A stretch of DNA of 64,000 nt from Nocardiopsis alba DSM 43377. Its GTDB lineage: Bacteria; Actinomycetota; Actinomycetes; Streptosporangiales; Streptosporangiaceae. Below, piece after piece: positions 34,762-43,847 of this stretch. Each line of letters begins with the position of its first letter. Position 1 is the stretch's first letter. Position numbers and translations under genes: made by a program. The stretch lies in assembly GCF_000341225.1 (NCBI RefSeq), contig NZ_ANAC01000011.1, forward strand, positions 124,001 to 188,000. The letters run 5' to 3'. Under the pieces are notes generated by a model. That model searched no databases. It saw nothing but the letters and a program-made list of their open reading frames with translations, and had not been told where the DNA came from.

Positions 34762-34790
34762 AAAGTAGTGGTTCACGTCTCATCGGTCAA
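34762..34790 (-). promoter_or_regulatory. Sigma-70-type promoter of the xdh operon
   Basis: Reading leftward, TTGACC (34790-34785) and TACTTT (34767-34762) are separated by exactly 17 bases. Transcription would begin near 34755, giving a 5' UTR of about 300 bases before xdhA with two short ORFs. The spacing and hexamers are good for an actinobacterial housekeeping promoter. Confidence 0.6.
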
Positions 34791-34963
34791 GGGCCCCGGA
34801 GCCGGGGCCGCCTCCGAACGCGGCGGAGAAGGACCTCGCCGGTCCATCGAGCGTCGACACGATCCTCGTGGTGGGGGTGCTTGTAGCATGGGCCGTCGTA
34901 CTCTCCCCGGCCGTCGTCCGGCGTCCCCGCCATGACCCGGCCCGAACCTGAACGACCCCTCCC

Positions 34964-36157
34964 ATGACAAGTTCCGGAACGAGGGACCACGTGGCCGGCG
35001 GGCGACGGGCCGTACGGTCCGTCCGGCGCCTCTTCGAGCCGCCGTCCTACCTGCGCGGCGGCCGTGTGCTCTGGGCGTCGGCGGGGCTGAGCCTGGTGTT
35101 CGGCCTGCTCATGCTCCCCTACGCGTTCGTCGTGATCGGTGACCTGGCCCCGGACCGGCGGGCCTGGGCGCAGGGGATCGGGATCGCCTACGTCGCCTTC
35201 TCCCTCCTCTTCGTGGCCCTGGGAGAGACCAGGTCGTGGATCGCGCGCATGTCGATGTGCGTGACGCTCCTGGCCCTCGGAGCGGCCCTCGTCCTCTTCA
35301 TGGGGCTCCAGAACGCCTGGGTCCTGGTCTTCGCGCTCTGCGTGATCATCGCGTTCACCCGGACCGCGTTCGCGGGGAGCGTGGTCGTCGTGGTGGTGGC
35401 CGCGCTCGCCGTCGCCGCGTTCACGACCGGCGTCATCGGCGAGACCCTGTCCGAGCTGCTGCTGCTCTCCTCGGTCGGGGTCGCGATGATCCTCTTCATC
35501 CGGCTGGTCGAGGCCAACGCCGAGCTGCGCCGGGCCCGCGACCGGATCGCCGCCTTCGCCGTCGTCGAGGAGCGCGAGCGGTTCGCCCGGGACCTGCACG
35601 ACATCCTCGGCCACAGCCTCACCACCATCACGGTCAAGACGGGGCTCCTGCGCAGGATTTTGGAGAAATCCGGTAGGGAGGCCGAGGCGGCGGAGGCGCG
35701 CGAGGTGGAGCTGATCGCCCGGCAGGCGCTCGCGGACGTTCGCGGAACGGTGTCGGGCTACCGCGTGACGACCCTGGCCGGCGAGCTGGCCGCGGCCGGC
35801 ACGGTACTGCGTTCGGCCGGGATCGAGGGCCGGCTTCCCCAGGCCGTGGACGACGTCCACCCCGAGGCGCGGGAGCTCTTCGGATACGTGGTGCGGGAGG
35901 GGATCACCAACGCGGTGCGCCACTCCGGCGCCCGGGAACTCGAAGTGCGCCTGGGCCGGGACTGGGTGGTCGTGAAGGACGACGGCCCCGGCCGGGGGCC
36001 GATCCGCAAGGGCAACGGTCTGCGCGGACTGGAGGAACGGATGGCCGAGAAGGGCGGGACGCTGAGCGTCGGACGCGGACCCGACGGCGGCTTCCTCCTG
36101 AGGGCCGAACTCCCGGCGGCCCACGACGACGGAGCGAAGGACGAGGACACACGGTGA
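34964..36157 (+). CDS. Sensor histidine kinase of the NarL/DesK class
   Basis: A 397-residue membrane kinase with a hydrophobic N-terminal sensor of about six transmembrane segments (residues 38-180), then HisKA_3 dimerisation helices with ERERFARDLHDILGHSL (phospho-acceptor H212) and a compact HATPase_c domain (REGITNAVRHSG N-box; DDGPGRG; GNGLRGLEERM). It signals to the response regulator whose GTG start overlaps its stop by four bases. The sensor has almost no extracellular loops, so it probably senses the membrane or a bound drug or lipid, as DesK and LiaS types do. The convergent ABC-2 exporter is the likely target. Confidence 0.9.
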   Translation: MTSSGTRDHVAGGRRAVRSVRRLFEPPSYLRGGRVLWASAGLSLVFGLLMLPYAFVVIGDLAPDRRAWAQGIGIAYVAFSLLFVALGETRSWIARMSMCVTLLALGAALVLFMGLQNAWVLVFALCVIIAFTRTAFAGSVVVVVVAALAVAAFTTGVIGETLSELLLLSSVGVAMILFIRLVEANAELRRARDRIAAFAVVEERERFARDLHDILGHSLTTITVKTGLLRRILEKSGREAEAAEAREVELIARQALADVRGTVSGYRVTTLAGELAAAGTVLRSAGIEGRLPQAVDDVHPEARELFGYVVREGITNAVRHSGARELEVRLGRDWVVVKDDGPGRGPIRKGNGLRGLEERMAEKGGTLSVGRGPDGGFLLRAELPAAHDDGAKDEDTR

Positions 36158-36759
36158 TCAGGCTTCTTCTCGCGGACGACCAGGCGTTGGTGCGCGGCGC
36201 GCTCGCCTCCATGCTCGAACTCGAATCCGACATCACCGTCGTCGCCCAGGCCGGGACCGGCGACGAGGCCGTGGCCGAGGCCCGCCGGACCCGGCCCGAC
36301 GTGGCGCTGCTCGACATCCAGATGCCGGGCAAGGACGGGTTGGAGGCCGCCGCCGAGATCAGGAGCCGCGTACCCGAGTGTCGCGTCCTGATCTGCACCA
36401 CGTTCGGCCGGCCGGGCTATCTGGCACGCGCGATGGCGGCGGGCGCTCTCGGCTACGTGGTCAAGGACGCGCCCCCGGAGGAGCTGGTCGAGGCGGTGCG
36501 CAGGGTCGGCGCCGGGTTCAGGGTGGTCGACCCGGTGCTGGCCACCGAGTCGTTGGCGTACGGCGTCAACCCGCTGACCCCGCGAGAGCGGGAGGTGCTC
36601 CGGGAGGTCCTGGCCGGTCGGGTCGTCTCGGAGACGGCCGCCCGGTTGTGCCTGAGCGAGGGCACCGTTCGCAACCACCTGTCCTCGGCCATCGGCAAGA
36701 CCGGGACCCGGAGCCGCTCCGAGGCGGCGATGGTGGCCGACGAACGCGGCTGGTTGTGA
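36154..36759 (+). CDS. NarL/FixJ family response regulator
   Basis: A 201-residue regulator. The receiver domain (1-118) has the acidic pair D8/D9, the phospho-acceptor D54 in ALLDIQMPGKDG, and the conserved Lys in YVVKDAPPEEL. The LuxR-type HTH (about 140-195) reads LTPREREVLREVLAGRVVSE then GTVRNHLSSAIGKTG. It is coupled to the kinase gene. A TGAC-N4-GTCA inverted repeat ahead of the neighbouring ABC exporter operon is a plausible binding site. Confidence 0.92.
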   Translation: MIRLLLADDQALVRGALASMLELESDITVVAQAGTGDEAVAEARRTRPDVALLDIQMPGKDGLEAAAEIRSRVPECRVLICTTFGRPGYLARAMAAGALGYVVKDAPPEELVEAVRRVGAGFRVVDPVLATESLAYGVNPLTPREREVLREVLAGRVVSETAARLCLSEGTVRNHLSSAIGKTGTRSRSEAAMVADERGWL

Positions 36760-36764
36760 GCGGG

Positions 36765-36805
36765 TGATCGGGTCGGCGCCGGGAAGGTCGGCGCCGACCC
36801 GATCA
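36765..36805. terminator. 16-bp perfect stem, bidirectional terminator
   Basis: TGATCGGGTCGGCGCC (36765-36780) pairs with 36790-36805. The right arm includes the stop codon of the leftward ABC-2 gene. It lies five bases after the response-regulator stop. Confidence 0.8.
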
Positions 36806-37639
36806 GACGTCGCGGTTCGCGGCGAACCGGGTGGCGAACAGGATCACCACGAGCCAGACACCCAGGACCGCCGACCCCGCGAACGGCCCCAGGGCGTCGG
36901 GGCCGCCCACACCGCCCACCGCGTGCAGGGCCTCGGCGGGGGTGAAGGGGAGGAGCGGATCGAGGGCCCCGCTCGGAACCCAGGACATCAGGGTGGGGGC
37001 CACGAGCACGGCCAGCGCTCCGGCGACACCACCCGGCAGGGAACGGGTCGCCTCGGCGGCGGCCAGGGCCACGACGGCGTAGAACGGGGACATCAGAGCG
37101 GCCCCCGCCAGCATTCTCGCGGTCGCGGGGTCGGTCGGGCCGACCACGGGCGCGCCCGCCCCCAGGGCCACGGCCTGTCCGACCGCGTAGGCGGTCAGAG
37201 CGGCCAGGACACCGCACAGCAGGCCCCACACACCGACGGCCGTCGCGGCGGCGGCCAACCGCCGTCCACGCCCCGGGGTGACGGTCAACGTGTAGGCGAT
37301 CAGCCCGGTGCCGTGCTCGGAGGTGGCGAAGGCCGCGGTGAGGACGATGATCAGCAGCGCGGCGGCGTCCGCCCCCAGCGCGCTGGTGCTCGCCACCTCG
37401 GTCGCGCTCTGCTGGGAGAGCGGGGTGCCCACGGTCGCCTCGAGGGTCAGCAGGAACAGGGCGGCCACGAGCCCGCCCGTCACCGCGCACGCCACGGGGG
37501 CCCGACGCATCGAACGGAGCGTGGTCAGCTTGGTCCACTCGGCGGCCAACGCCGTGATGAAACCCGCGCTCCTACCGGCGCCCGTGTCGGCCGGGACGGA
37601 GCCGCCCCGACCCTGTTCGGCCTGCGCGTCCGTGCTCAT
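36803..37639 (-). CDS. ABC-2 type exporter permease
   Basis: A 278-residue membrane protein with six hydrophobic segments (first near 53-68; later VVALAAAEATRSLPGG region; last ending FATRFAANRD). A cytoplasmic N-terminus of about 35 residues leads into AEWTKLTTLRSM, typical of actinobacterial ABC-2 permeases (NatB/BcrB type). Its ATG overlaps the ATPase stop by four bases. Probably exports a peptide antibiotic or ion under control of the convergent two-component system. Confidence 0.85.
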   Translation of the reverse strand: MSTDAQAEQGRGGSVPADTGAGRSAGFITALAAEWTKLTTLRSMRRAPVACAVTGGLVAALFLLTLEATVGTPLSQQSATEVASTSALGADAAALLIIVLTAAFATSEHGTGLIAYTLTVTPGRGRRLAAAATAVGVWGLLCGVLAALTAYAVGQAVALGAGAPVVGPTDPATARMLAGAALMSPFYAVVALAAAEATRSLPGGVAGALAVLVAPTLMSWVPSGALDPLLPFTPAEALHAVGGVGGPDALGPFAGSAVLGVWLVVILFATRFAANRDV

Positions 37640-38553
37640 CGCCGTCCCTCCTTCTCGGGCCGAGCGGTCAGTTCCATGAACGCGTCCTCCAGCCGCATAC
37701 GATCGGTGGCCAGCTCGTGCAGGGCGATACCCCGCGCGGCGGCCAGGTCTCCGATGGCCGCGGCGGGCACGCCGGTCACCGTGAACGTGTCCGCTTCCTT
37801 CCAGGTGACCGTCGCCGACGCGGGCAGGAGCATCTCCAGGTCGCGGGCGTCGGGGCTGCTCACACGAACGCTCTCTCCGCCGGCACGGTGCGACAGTTCG
37901 GCCGCGGAGACGTCGGCGACCAGTCGTCCGGAACGGACGACGAGGACGTGGTCGGCCGTGGCCTCCATCTCGTTCATCAGGTGGCTGGACAGGAACACGG
38001 TCCGCCCCTCGTCGGCCAGTCCGCGCAGCAGGTCGCGCAGCCACACGATGCCCTGGGGGTCCAGGCCGTTGAGCGGTTCGTCCAACAGGAGCGCGCCCGG
38101 GTCGCCCAAGAGCATCGCGGCGATGCCCAGCCTCTGGCACATGCCCAGCGAATAGCCGCCGACCCTGCGGTCGGCCGCGTGCTCCAACCCCACCCGGCCG
38201 AGCAGCTCGTCGGCGCGCTTCAGTGGGATGCGCCCACCCCTACAGAGCCAGCGCAGATGATCGCGCCCGGTACGGCCGGGATGGGCGGACTTGGGATCGA
38301 GCAGGGCGCCGACGACGCGCATCGGGTCACGGAGCTCCCGGTAACGCTTTCCCATAATGAATGCGTCACCCGAGGTGGGGGCGTGCAGACCGAGCAGCAT
38401 GCGCATGGTCGTCGACTTCCCCGCGCCGTTGGGGCCGAGGAAACCCGTGATACGGCCGCTCTCCACCGTGAACGAGAGATCGTCGACGGCGAGTACCTCT
38501 CCGTAGCGTTTGGTGAGCGCACGGACCTCGATCACCGGAGTAGTGGTCGTCAT
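37636..38553 (-). CDS. ABC exporter ATP-binding protein (BcrA/CcmA type)
   Basis: A 305-residue ATPase: Walker A GPNGAGKST near 40-48, Q-loop in ALLDPKSAHPG, signature YSLGMCQRLGIA near 135-146 (LGM rather than SGG, as usual for this class), Walker B LLLDEPLNGLDP near 155, and H-loop FLSSHLMNEME. The C-terminal 80 residues form the antibiotic-transport-type extension. Coupled to the downstream permease. A TGAC-N4-GTCA site is 60 bases upstream of the start. Confidence 0.9.
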   Translation of the reverse strand: MTTTTPVIEVRALTKRYGEVLAVDDLSFTVESGRITGFLGPNGAGKSTTMRMLLGLHAPTSGDAFIMGKRYRELRDPMRVVGALLDPKSAHPGRTGRDHLRWLCRGGRIPLKRADELLGRVGLEHAADRRVGGYSLGMCQRLGIAAMLLGDPGALLLDEPLNGLDPQGIVWLRDLLRGLADEGRTVFLSSHLMNEMEATADHVLVVRSGRLVADVSAAELSHRAGGESVRVSSPDARDLEMLLPASATVTWKEADTFTVTGVPAAAIGDLAAARGIALHELATDRMRLEDAFMELTARPEKEGRR

Positions 38554-38612
38554 GTCTCCACGATGGACCGGACACGGCTCGAGGACCCGGATCAGGAGTC
38601 ATGAAACCGCCG

Positions 38613-38624
38613 TGACGAATGTCA
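38613..38624. promoter_or_regulatory. TGACGAATGTCA inverted repeat, putative response-regulator site
   Basis: TGAC-N4-GTCA lies 60 bases upstream of the ABC ATPase start. NarL-type regulators of ABC exporters in actinobacteria commonly bind TGAC/GTCA repeats, and such a regulator is encoded on the other side of this exporter operon. Confidence 0.5.
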
Positions 38625-38640
38625 GGGGTGGGAGAGAGGG

Positions 38641-38670
38641 AAGGGCCCCTGAGACGTGCTCGGGGCCCTT
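38641..38670 (-). terminator. Hairpin after the mycosin-like gene
   Basis: AAGGGCCCC (38641-38649) pairs with GGGGCCCTT (38662-38670), 23 bases beyond the stop of the leftward mycosin-like gene. Confidence 0.6.
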
Positions 38671-38693
38671 GTCGACGGAGGAGACCGTGGGGC

Positions 38694-39830
38694 TCAGAGG
38701 GCGGCGGCCGCCTTGGCCTTGCGACGGCGGACCGCGGCGGCACCGACCGCGCAGACCGTCACCAGCAGGGCGGTCGCCCCGACCACGGCCATGACACGAC
38801 CCTTCGTGGGCTCCATGGGCAGGTCCAGCGCGAACCGTTCCTCCTCGACGCCGTCCCCCGACCGGGGGCCCAGGAACCTGGTCAGAGCGCCCACGGGGTC
38901 GACGAAACCGGCCCCGGGACCCGGGTACGCCGACAGCACCAGCCGCTCGGCCGTCTGCGGCGCGCTCAGTTCGGGGTCGTGCGAGCGCACCAGCGCCGCC
39001 ACACCGGCCACGAACGCCGCCGCGACCGTGTCCCCCTCGCTCACGGCGTGTCCGTCACCGCCGGGGGCCAGGCTCAGCACCGACTGTCCGGGGGCGGTGA
39101 GGTCGGGCGCCGAGGCCCCGCCGACCAGGAGAGAGCCGTCCGTGTCGGTACCGGCCACCCCCAGGACCTCGCCGCGTGCGGCGGGGACCGCCGCGTAGGC
39201 CTCGCGTTGGACGAGCGCGGTGGAGGGGGCCACGATCAGCACGTCCTCCTCGACGGCGGTGTCCACCGCGGCCTCGAGCGCGGAGCTCCCGACGGGGACG
39301 GCGACGCCCACGAGGACGATGTCCGCCCCGCCGTCCACGGCGTCGGTGATGCCCTCGGCGACCGCGTCGGCGTCGGCACCGCCCCGGGCGCCGGTGATGG
39401 GCACCGCCAGTACACGGGCCTCCGGGGCCACGCCCACGAGACCGCTGTCCGGGAGAGGCCGGGCGGCGACGACCCCGGCGAGGAAGGTCCCGAACCCGAC
39501 GCAGTCCTCACCGGCCCCCTCCACCGCCCCGTCGAGCGCGGCCGAGGAATCGTCCACCCCCGAACCGACGACGGCCACGGTGACACCGGCCCCGGAGGAG
39601 ACGGAACGGGCTCGGGACAGCCCCAGGGCGTTCTCGGTCCACAGCTCCTGATCCACCGTCTCCTCCGAGGAAGGCGCGCACGCGTCCCCCGGCAGCTCGG
39701 GTGTCACCTGCGACAGCGCGGGCGGGACCTCGTCCGCCGCCGCGGGTGCGGACGCCACCAGGAACAGCGCGGCCGTCAGACCCATCCCGGCCCCGAACCG
39801 AAGCCGCTCGCGTTCCGCTCCGTTCGACAC
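38694..39830 (-). CDS. mycP: Mycosin-like S8 protein of the ESX locus, catalytically degenerate
   Basis: A 378-residue membrane protein with the mycosin layout: signal peptide (1-33), subtilisin-like domain (about 55-320) and C-terminal transmembrane helix (about 344-367) with a basic tail. The catalytic residues are absent. The Asp of the usual DTG motif is G89 (VAVVGSGVDD). The His of HGT is F113 (VGFGTFLAG). The Ser of GTS is T268 (SEGDTVAAAFVAG). The fold signature around each site remains, so this is a pseudoprotease. In mycobacteria MycP is needed for ESX stability independently of its protease activity, which may explain retention. GTG start at 39830 with AGGGAAGG upstream. Confidence 0.85.
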   Translation of the reverse strand: MSNGAERERLRFGAGMGLTAALFLVASAPAAADEVPPALSQVTPELPGDACAPSSEETVDQELWTENALGLSRARSVSSGAGVTVAVVGSGVDDSSAALDGAVEGAGEDCVGFGTFLAGVVAARPLPDSGLVGVAPEARVLAVPITGARGGADADAVAEGITDAVDGGADIVLVGVAVPVGSSALEAAVDTAVEEDVLIVAPSTALVQREAYAAVPAARGEVLGVAGTDTDGSLLVGGASAPDLTAPGQSVLSLAPGGDGHAVSEGDTVAAAFVAGVAALVRSHDPELSAPQTAERLVLSAYPGPGAGFVDPVGALTRFLGPRSGDGVEEERFALDLPMEPTKGRVMAVVGATALLVTVCAVGAAAVRRRKAKAAAAL

Positions 39831-39855
39831 GGGGCCTTCCCTTCCTCTCCAGCGT

Positions 39856-39873
39856 CGACCGCTCGAGCGGTCG
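39856..39873. repeat. 18-base perfect palindrome CGACCGCTCGAGCGGTCG
   Basis: Lies in the 69-base gap between eccC and the mycosin-like gene on the same strand. It may be an attenuating hairpin that lowers mycosin expression relative to EccC, or a protein-binding site. Confidence 0.5.
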
Positions 39874-39899
39874 TCTCCTCTTCACCGGGCCCGCGTCCG

Positions 39900-42800
39900 T
39901 CAGTCGCGGGCGGCCGCCTCCTCCGTCTCCGGGTCCAGCGCCAGCTGCACCTTCACCGGATCGCGGCGGTCGAAGCGCAGCGCGCGGCCCGGAGGCAGAC
40001 GCTGCGGGCGCAGCGACCCGAAGAGCACACCCTCGGAGGGCGGGCAGGACAGCACCATGCTGGGCGTGTTCGCGTCGATGAGCATCCGCAGCACCGGCTC
40101 GCCCATGGCGCGGCTGAAACCACCGGCGCCGCGCGCCAGGATCAGGTGGAAGCCGATGTCGGCACCGTGGGGCAGCATCTCCATGAGCGGCGTCAGCGGG
40201 CCGCCACCGCCGGAGCTCAACAGGTCGTAGTCGTCGATGACCACGAACAGTTCCGGACCGGTCCACCAGGAGCGTTCGCGCAGCTGCTCGGGGGTGACCT
40301 CCGGTCCGGGCAACCTCGGCTTGAGCGCCTGGGCCGCGGCCTGCATCATCTCGCGGGCGCTCTCACCGGTCACCGCGTAACCGAGGCGCTGTTCCTCGGG
40401 GATCGCGTTGAACAGGCCGCGACGGGGGTCCACCACGACCACGCGCGCCTCGGTGGCGCTGTACCGCTCCCGGATGGTGCGGGTGACGAGCCGCAGGATG
40501 TTGGTCTTGCCGCTCTCGTTGTCCCCGACCACGAGCAGGTGCGGCAGGACGGAGAAGTCGTGCCACAGCGGTTCCAGACGCCGCTCCTCCAGGCCCAGCG
40601 CGATCTTCGGGCCGGCCTCGGGGGAGGGCAGCTCCGACGCCGGAAGGGACAGGGGCAGCAGCCGCACCTGGGGCGCGGACGGCCCGTCCCACCGTTCCTT
40701 GATCGTCTCCACGACATCGGTCACCGACGCCTCCGGCCCCTCCTCCATGTGCGGGAGGGCGGACAGGAAGTGCTTGAACTCGGCGGTCAGACCGCGTCCG
40801 GGGATCCGGGGGACCTTCTCGGCCTGGCGCATGTTGATCGCCGAGTCCACCGCGTCGCCCAGACGGAGCTCGAACCGGGTGACCAGCAGGTCGCGCAGGC
40901 TGGACTGCACGTCGGCCCAACGGGGCGAGGCCACGATCAGATGGATGCCGTAGTTGAGGCCGCGCTGGGCGATCTGGGTGATGTCGGCGATGAGGTCGAT
41001 CATGTCCGAGCGCACCGTGGCCCAGCCGTCGATGACCAGGAACACGTCGCCGTAGGGCTGGTCGGAGAACTCCCCGGCCGCCCTTCGACGTCGGTAGGCG
41101 CCGATCGAGTCGATGCCGTGATCGGCGAAGAACTGTTCGCGGCGACCCAGTAGCGCGGTCATCTCCGCGACGGTACGGGTGACCCTCTCGACGTCCATAC
41201 GGCCGCAGATCCCGCCCACGTGCGGCAGGTCGGCGACCCCGCGCAGAGTGCCGCCACCGAAGTCCAGGATGTAGAACTGCACCTGTTCCGGCGTGTTGGT
41301 GAGCGCCAACGCGGTGATCAGCGAGACCAGGAGGGTGCTCTTGCCGCTCTGCGGTCCGCCGATGACGGCGGTGTGCCCTCCCGCGCCGCGCAGGTCGGCG
41401 GTGAGCGGGGTGCGCAGCTGCTCGAAGGGGCGGTCGACCAGGCCCACCGGCACGGTCAGTACCGGCTCCGCGCCCCAGGCGGGCAGTGAGGTCGCCCCTT
41501 CGGAACGCAGCATCTCCGCCACGGTGGGGGCCTGGCCCAGGGGCGGCAGCCACACCTGACGGGCGGGCGGACCGACGTCGCGCACCGCCTCCAACGCCGT
41601 CTCCAGGAGGGTCGTGTCCGTCTCCTCCGCCGGTTCCGGCTCGGGTTCCGCCACGACGGCGGGCGGACCGGCCACGTAACCGGGCAGGAACGGGGTGATC
41701 TCACGGGCGGCGGTCGACGATCGGGCCGCGCGGCGCTTGGCGCGGTAGGGGCCCGACACGTAGGCGGCCTTGAACCGGGTCAGCTCCTCGGTGTCGGACT
41801 TGAGGTAGCCCGAACCGGGCGCCGGCGGGAGCTGGTGGGCGTCGGCCACGCCGAGCACGCCCCGGCTCTCCATCGCCGAGAAGGTGCGCAGCGCGATCCG
41901 GTAGGAGAGGTGGCTCTCCAACTGGTGCATGCGCCCCTCGTCCAACCGCTGGGAGGCCAACAGCAGGTGCACGCCCAGGCTTCGGCCGAGGCGGCCGATC
42001 ATGACGAACAGCTCCATGAAGTCCCGGTGGGCGGCGAGCAGCTCGCTGAACTCGTCCACGATCACGAAGAGCGTGGGCATGGGCTCCATGGTCGGGTCGC
42101 TCCTGCGGCCCTTCTCGTACTCGTGCACCGAGCTGAAGTTGCCCGCCGAACGCAGTAGCTCCTGACGGCGGACGAGCTCACCGTGCAGGGCGTCCTGCAT
42201 ACGCTCCACGAGGGAGGTCTCGTCGGCCAGGTTGGTGATCAGCGCCGAGGTGTGGGACAGCCCGTCCAGACCGATGAACGTGGCGCCGCCCTTGAAGTCC
42301 ACCAGGACGAAGTTGAGCCGCTCCGAGGAGTGGGTGAGCGCCAGGGACAGCACGAGCGTGCGCAGCAGTTCGCTCTTGCCCGAACCGGTGGCGCCGATCA
42401 GCATTCCGTGCGGGCCCATGCCGCCCAGTGCCGACTCCTTGAGGTCCAACTCCAAGGGGGCGCCCGAGGCCGCGATGCCGATGGGCACCCGCAGCCGGCT
42501 CTCCGGACGTTCGCGCTCCCACTCGCGGGCGGCGTCCCAGGTGTGCAGGTTCGGGATGCCCAGCAGGGTGGTGAGATCGAAGTCCGTGGTCAGTGGTTCC
42601 ACCACGTCGGCGGAGACGCTCACCCGATAGGGCGCCATCATCCGGGCCAGGGCGCGTGCCCGGTGCAGGTCCAGGGTGTCGGGGCGACCCAAATGTGAGA
42701 AGGATTCGCGTCCGGAGCGGTCCAACTCGCACATCTCCATGGAGTCCTTTTCGACCCGGAGTGAGAGGGTATGGGGTGCTCCATCCCACATGCGCTCGGT

Positions 42801-43724
42801 TCCCACTTCGATCACGATCGCGTTGCGAAAGCCTCCGCTGAGCAATCTCGACCCTTGCGGCACGGTTCCGCCGTCGACGATGATGACCGTGAACGGCTCG
42901 TCACGCCCGGGTACCGCCTGAGGGTCGAAGGGCGGACGGTCCGCCAGCTCCGGACCGACGAGTCTTTCCAGCTCAATGGCGTCGGAGGCGATCAGACGGA
43001 CGGGACCGGCTCCATCCCGTTCCGTCGGGTGCATGCAATGCGGGAGCCATTTCATCCATTCCCAGTCCGCCATTCGCTCGTCGTTCACACAAGCCACCAC
43101 GCGCAATTCATCCGGCGCGTGAAAAACTGTGACCTGACCCACGAGCGCGCGCACCATTGATCGGATGGATTCGCTTTCCCCGGACAGTCCGAGATGTGCG
43201 AACCCCCTGAGGTAAAGGGATACCGGCAAGTCCGCGACGGTGCCGTAGGCGTTGATGAACCGGCGCAGCGCGTGCGCGCAGAGCGGCTCCAGATCCTCCA
43301 CCGGCTTGGTCGACAGCGGGGCGATGCGCGTCTGGAGGGGCTGCTCGCCCACGGCGATGCGGATCTCCGCGAAGTCGTCGTGAGCCCCGCGGCGCTCCCA
43401 GAGTCTGCTGGTGCGCACCAGCGACCACAGGGCGTCCGGGTCGGGGCCGTTCCACGCCCGTGCCTCACGTTGGGCGACCACGACGTCCCGAACGCGGTGG
43501 CGCATCTGGCCGAGGTAGCGCAGGTAGTCCCGGCGATCCCCCGAGATCCGGCGGCTGCGCTCGATCCGTACGCGCAGGATCTGGCCGCCGACCATCGCCA
43601 CCGCCCCGACGAGCATCATTCCACCGGCGATGAAGGGCATCGCCGTGCCCAGGGCGCCCGCCCCGGACGGTCGGAGGAACATCATCACCATGGCGAGGGA
43701 GCTCAGCGCCATCGGGAGGTACAT
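39900..43724 (-). CDS. eccC: Type VII secretion motor ATPase EccC
   Basis: At least 1,274 residues: two N-terminal transmembrane helices (MYLPMALSSLAMVMMFL and MPFIAGGMMLVGAVAMVGGQ), a linker, then three FtsK/SpoIIIE ATPase domains. D1: GATGSGKSE near 445 with Walker B FVIVDEFSELL. D2: GGPQSGKST near 786 with VFLVIDGWAT (Glu lost). D3: GDNESGKTN near 1066 with FVVIDDYDLL. EccC drives ESX secretion, D1 being the engine. The coding frame continues 41 codons upstream of this ATG as ISTILVRRPARRPGPEPPEG and so on, the usual EccC N-terminus, but its first position (43847-43845) is ATC, not ATG. Divergent from eccD. Confidence 0.95.
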   Translation of the reverse strand: MYLPMALSSLAMVMMFLRPSGAGALGTAMPFIAGGMMLVGAVAMVGGQILRVRIERSRRISGDRRDYLRYLGQMRHRVRDVVVAQREARAWNGPDPDALWSLVRTSRLWERRGAHDDFAEIRIAVGEQPLQTRIAPLSTKPVEDLEPLCAHALRRFINAYGTVADLPVSLYLRGFAHLGLSGESESIRSMVRALVGQVTVFHAPDELRVVACVNDERMADWEWMKWLPHCMHPTERDGAGPVRLIASDAIELERLVGPELADRPPFDPQAVPGRDEPFTVIIVDGGTVPQGSRLLSGGFRNAIVIEVGTERMWDGAPHTLSLRVEKDSMEMCELDRSGRESFSHLGRPDTLDLHRARALARMMAPYRVSVSADVVEPLTTDFDLTTLLGIPNLHTWDAAREWERERPESRLRVPIGIAASGAPLELDLKESALGGMGPHGMLIGATGSGKSELLRTLVLSLALTHSSERLNFVLVDFKGGATFIGLDGLSHTSALITNLADETSLVERMQDALHGELVRRQELLRSAGNFSSVHEYEKGRRSDPTMEPMPTLFVIVDEFSELLAAHRDFMELFVMIGRLGRSLGVHLLLASQRLDEGRMHQLESHLSYRIALRTFSAMESRGVLGVADAHQLPPAPGSGYLKSDTEELTRFKAAYVSGPYRAKRRAARSSTAAREITPFLPGYVAGPPAVVAEPEPEPAEETDTTLLETALEAVRDVGPPARQVWLPPLGQAPTVAEMLRSEGATSLPAWGAEPVLTVPVGLVDRPFEQLRTPLTADLRGAGGHTAVIGGPQSGKSTLLVSLITALALTNTPEQVQFYILDFGGGTLRGVADLPHVGGICGRMDVERVTRTVAEMTALLGRREQFFADHGIDSIGAYRRRRAAGEFSDQPYGDVFLVIDGWATVRSDMIDLIADITQIAQRGLNYGIHLIVASPRWADVQSSLRDLLVTRFELRLGDAVDSAINMRQAEKVPRIPGRGLTAEFKHFLSALPHMEEGPEASVTDVVETIKERWDGPSAPQVRLLPLSLPASELPSPEAGPKIALGLEERRLEPLWHDFSVLPHLLVVGDNESGKTNILRLVTRTIRERYSATEARVVVVDPRRGLFNAIPEEQRLGYAVTGESAREMMQAAAQALKPRLPGPEVTPEQLRERSWWTGPELFVVIDDYDLLSSGGGGPLTPLMEMLPHGADIGFHLILARGAGGFSRAMGEPVLRMLIDANTPSMVLSCPPSEGVLFGSLRPQRLPPGRALRFDRRDPVKVQLALDPETEEAAARD

Positions 43725-43847
43725 GAAGACCCCCGAGATGCTGTTCTCCTGCTCGGGGAGGACCGGCGGCTCCTGGAGCGAGAGCTCGCCCTCGGGCGGT
43801 TCGGGGCCCGGGCGACGGGCCGGCCTGCGGACGAGGATGGTGCTGAT

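Noticed and set aside
34495..34935. Rightward frames across the xdh leader region
   Set aside because: Composition typical of chance frames in GC-rich DNA; no ribosome-binding site, and they run antisense to a good leftward promoter.
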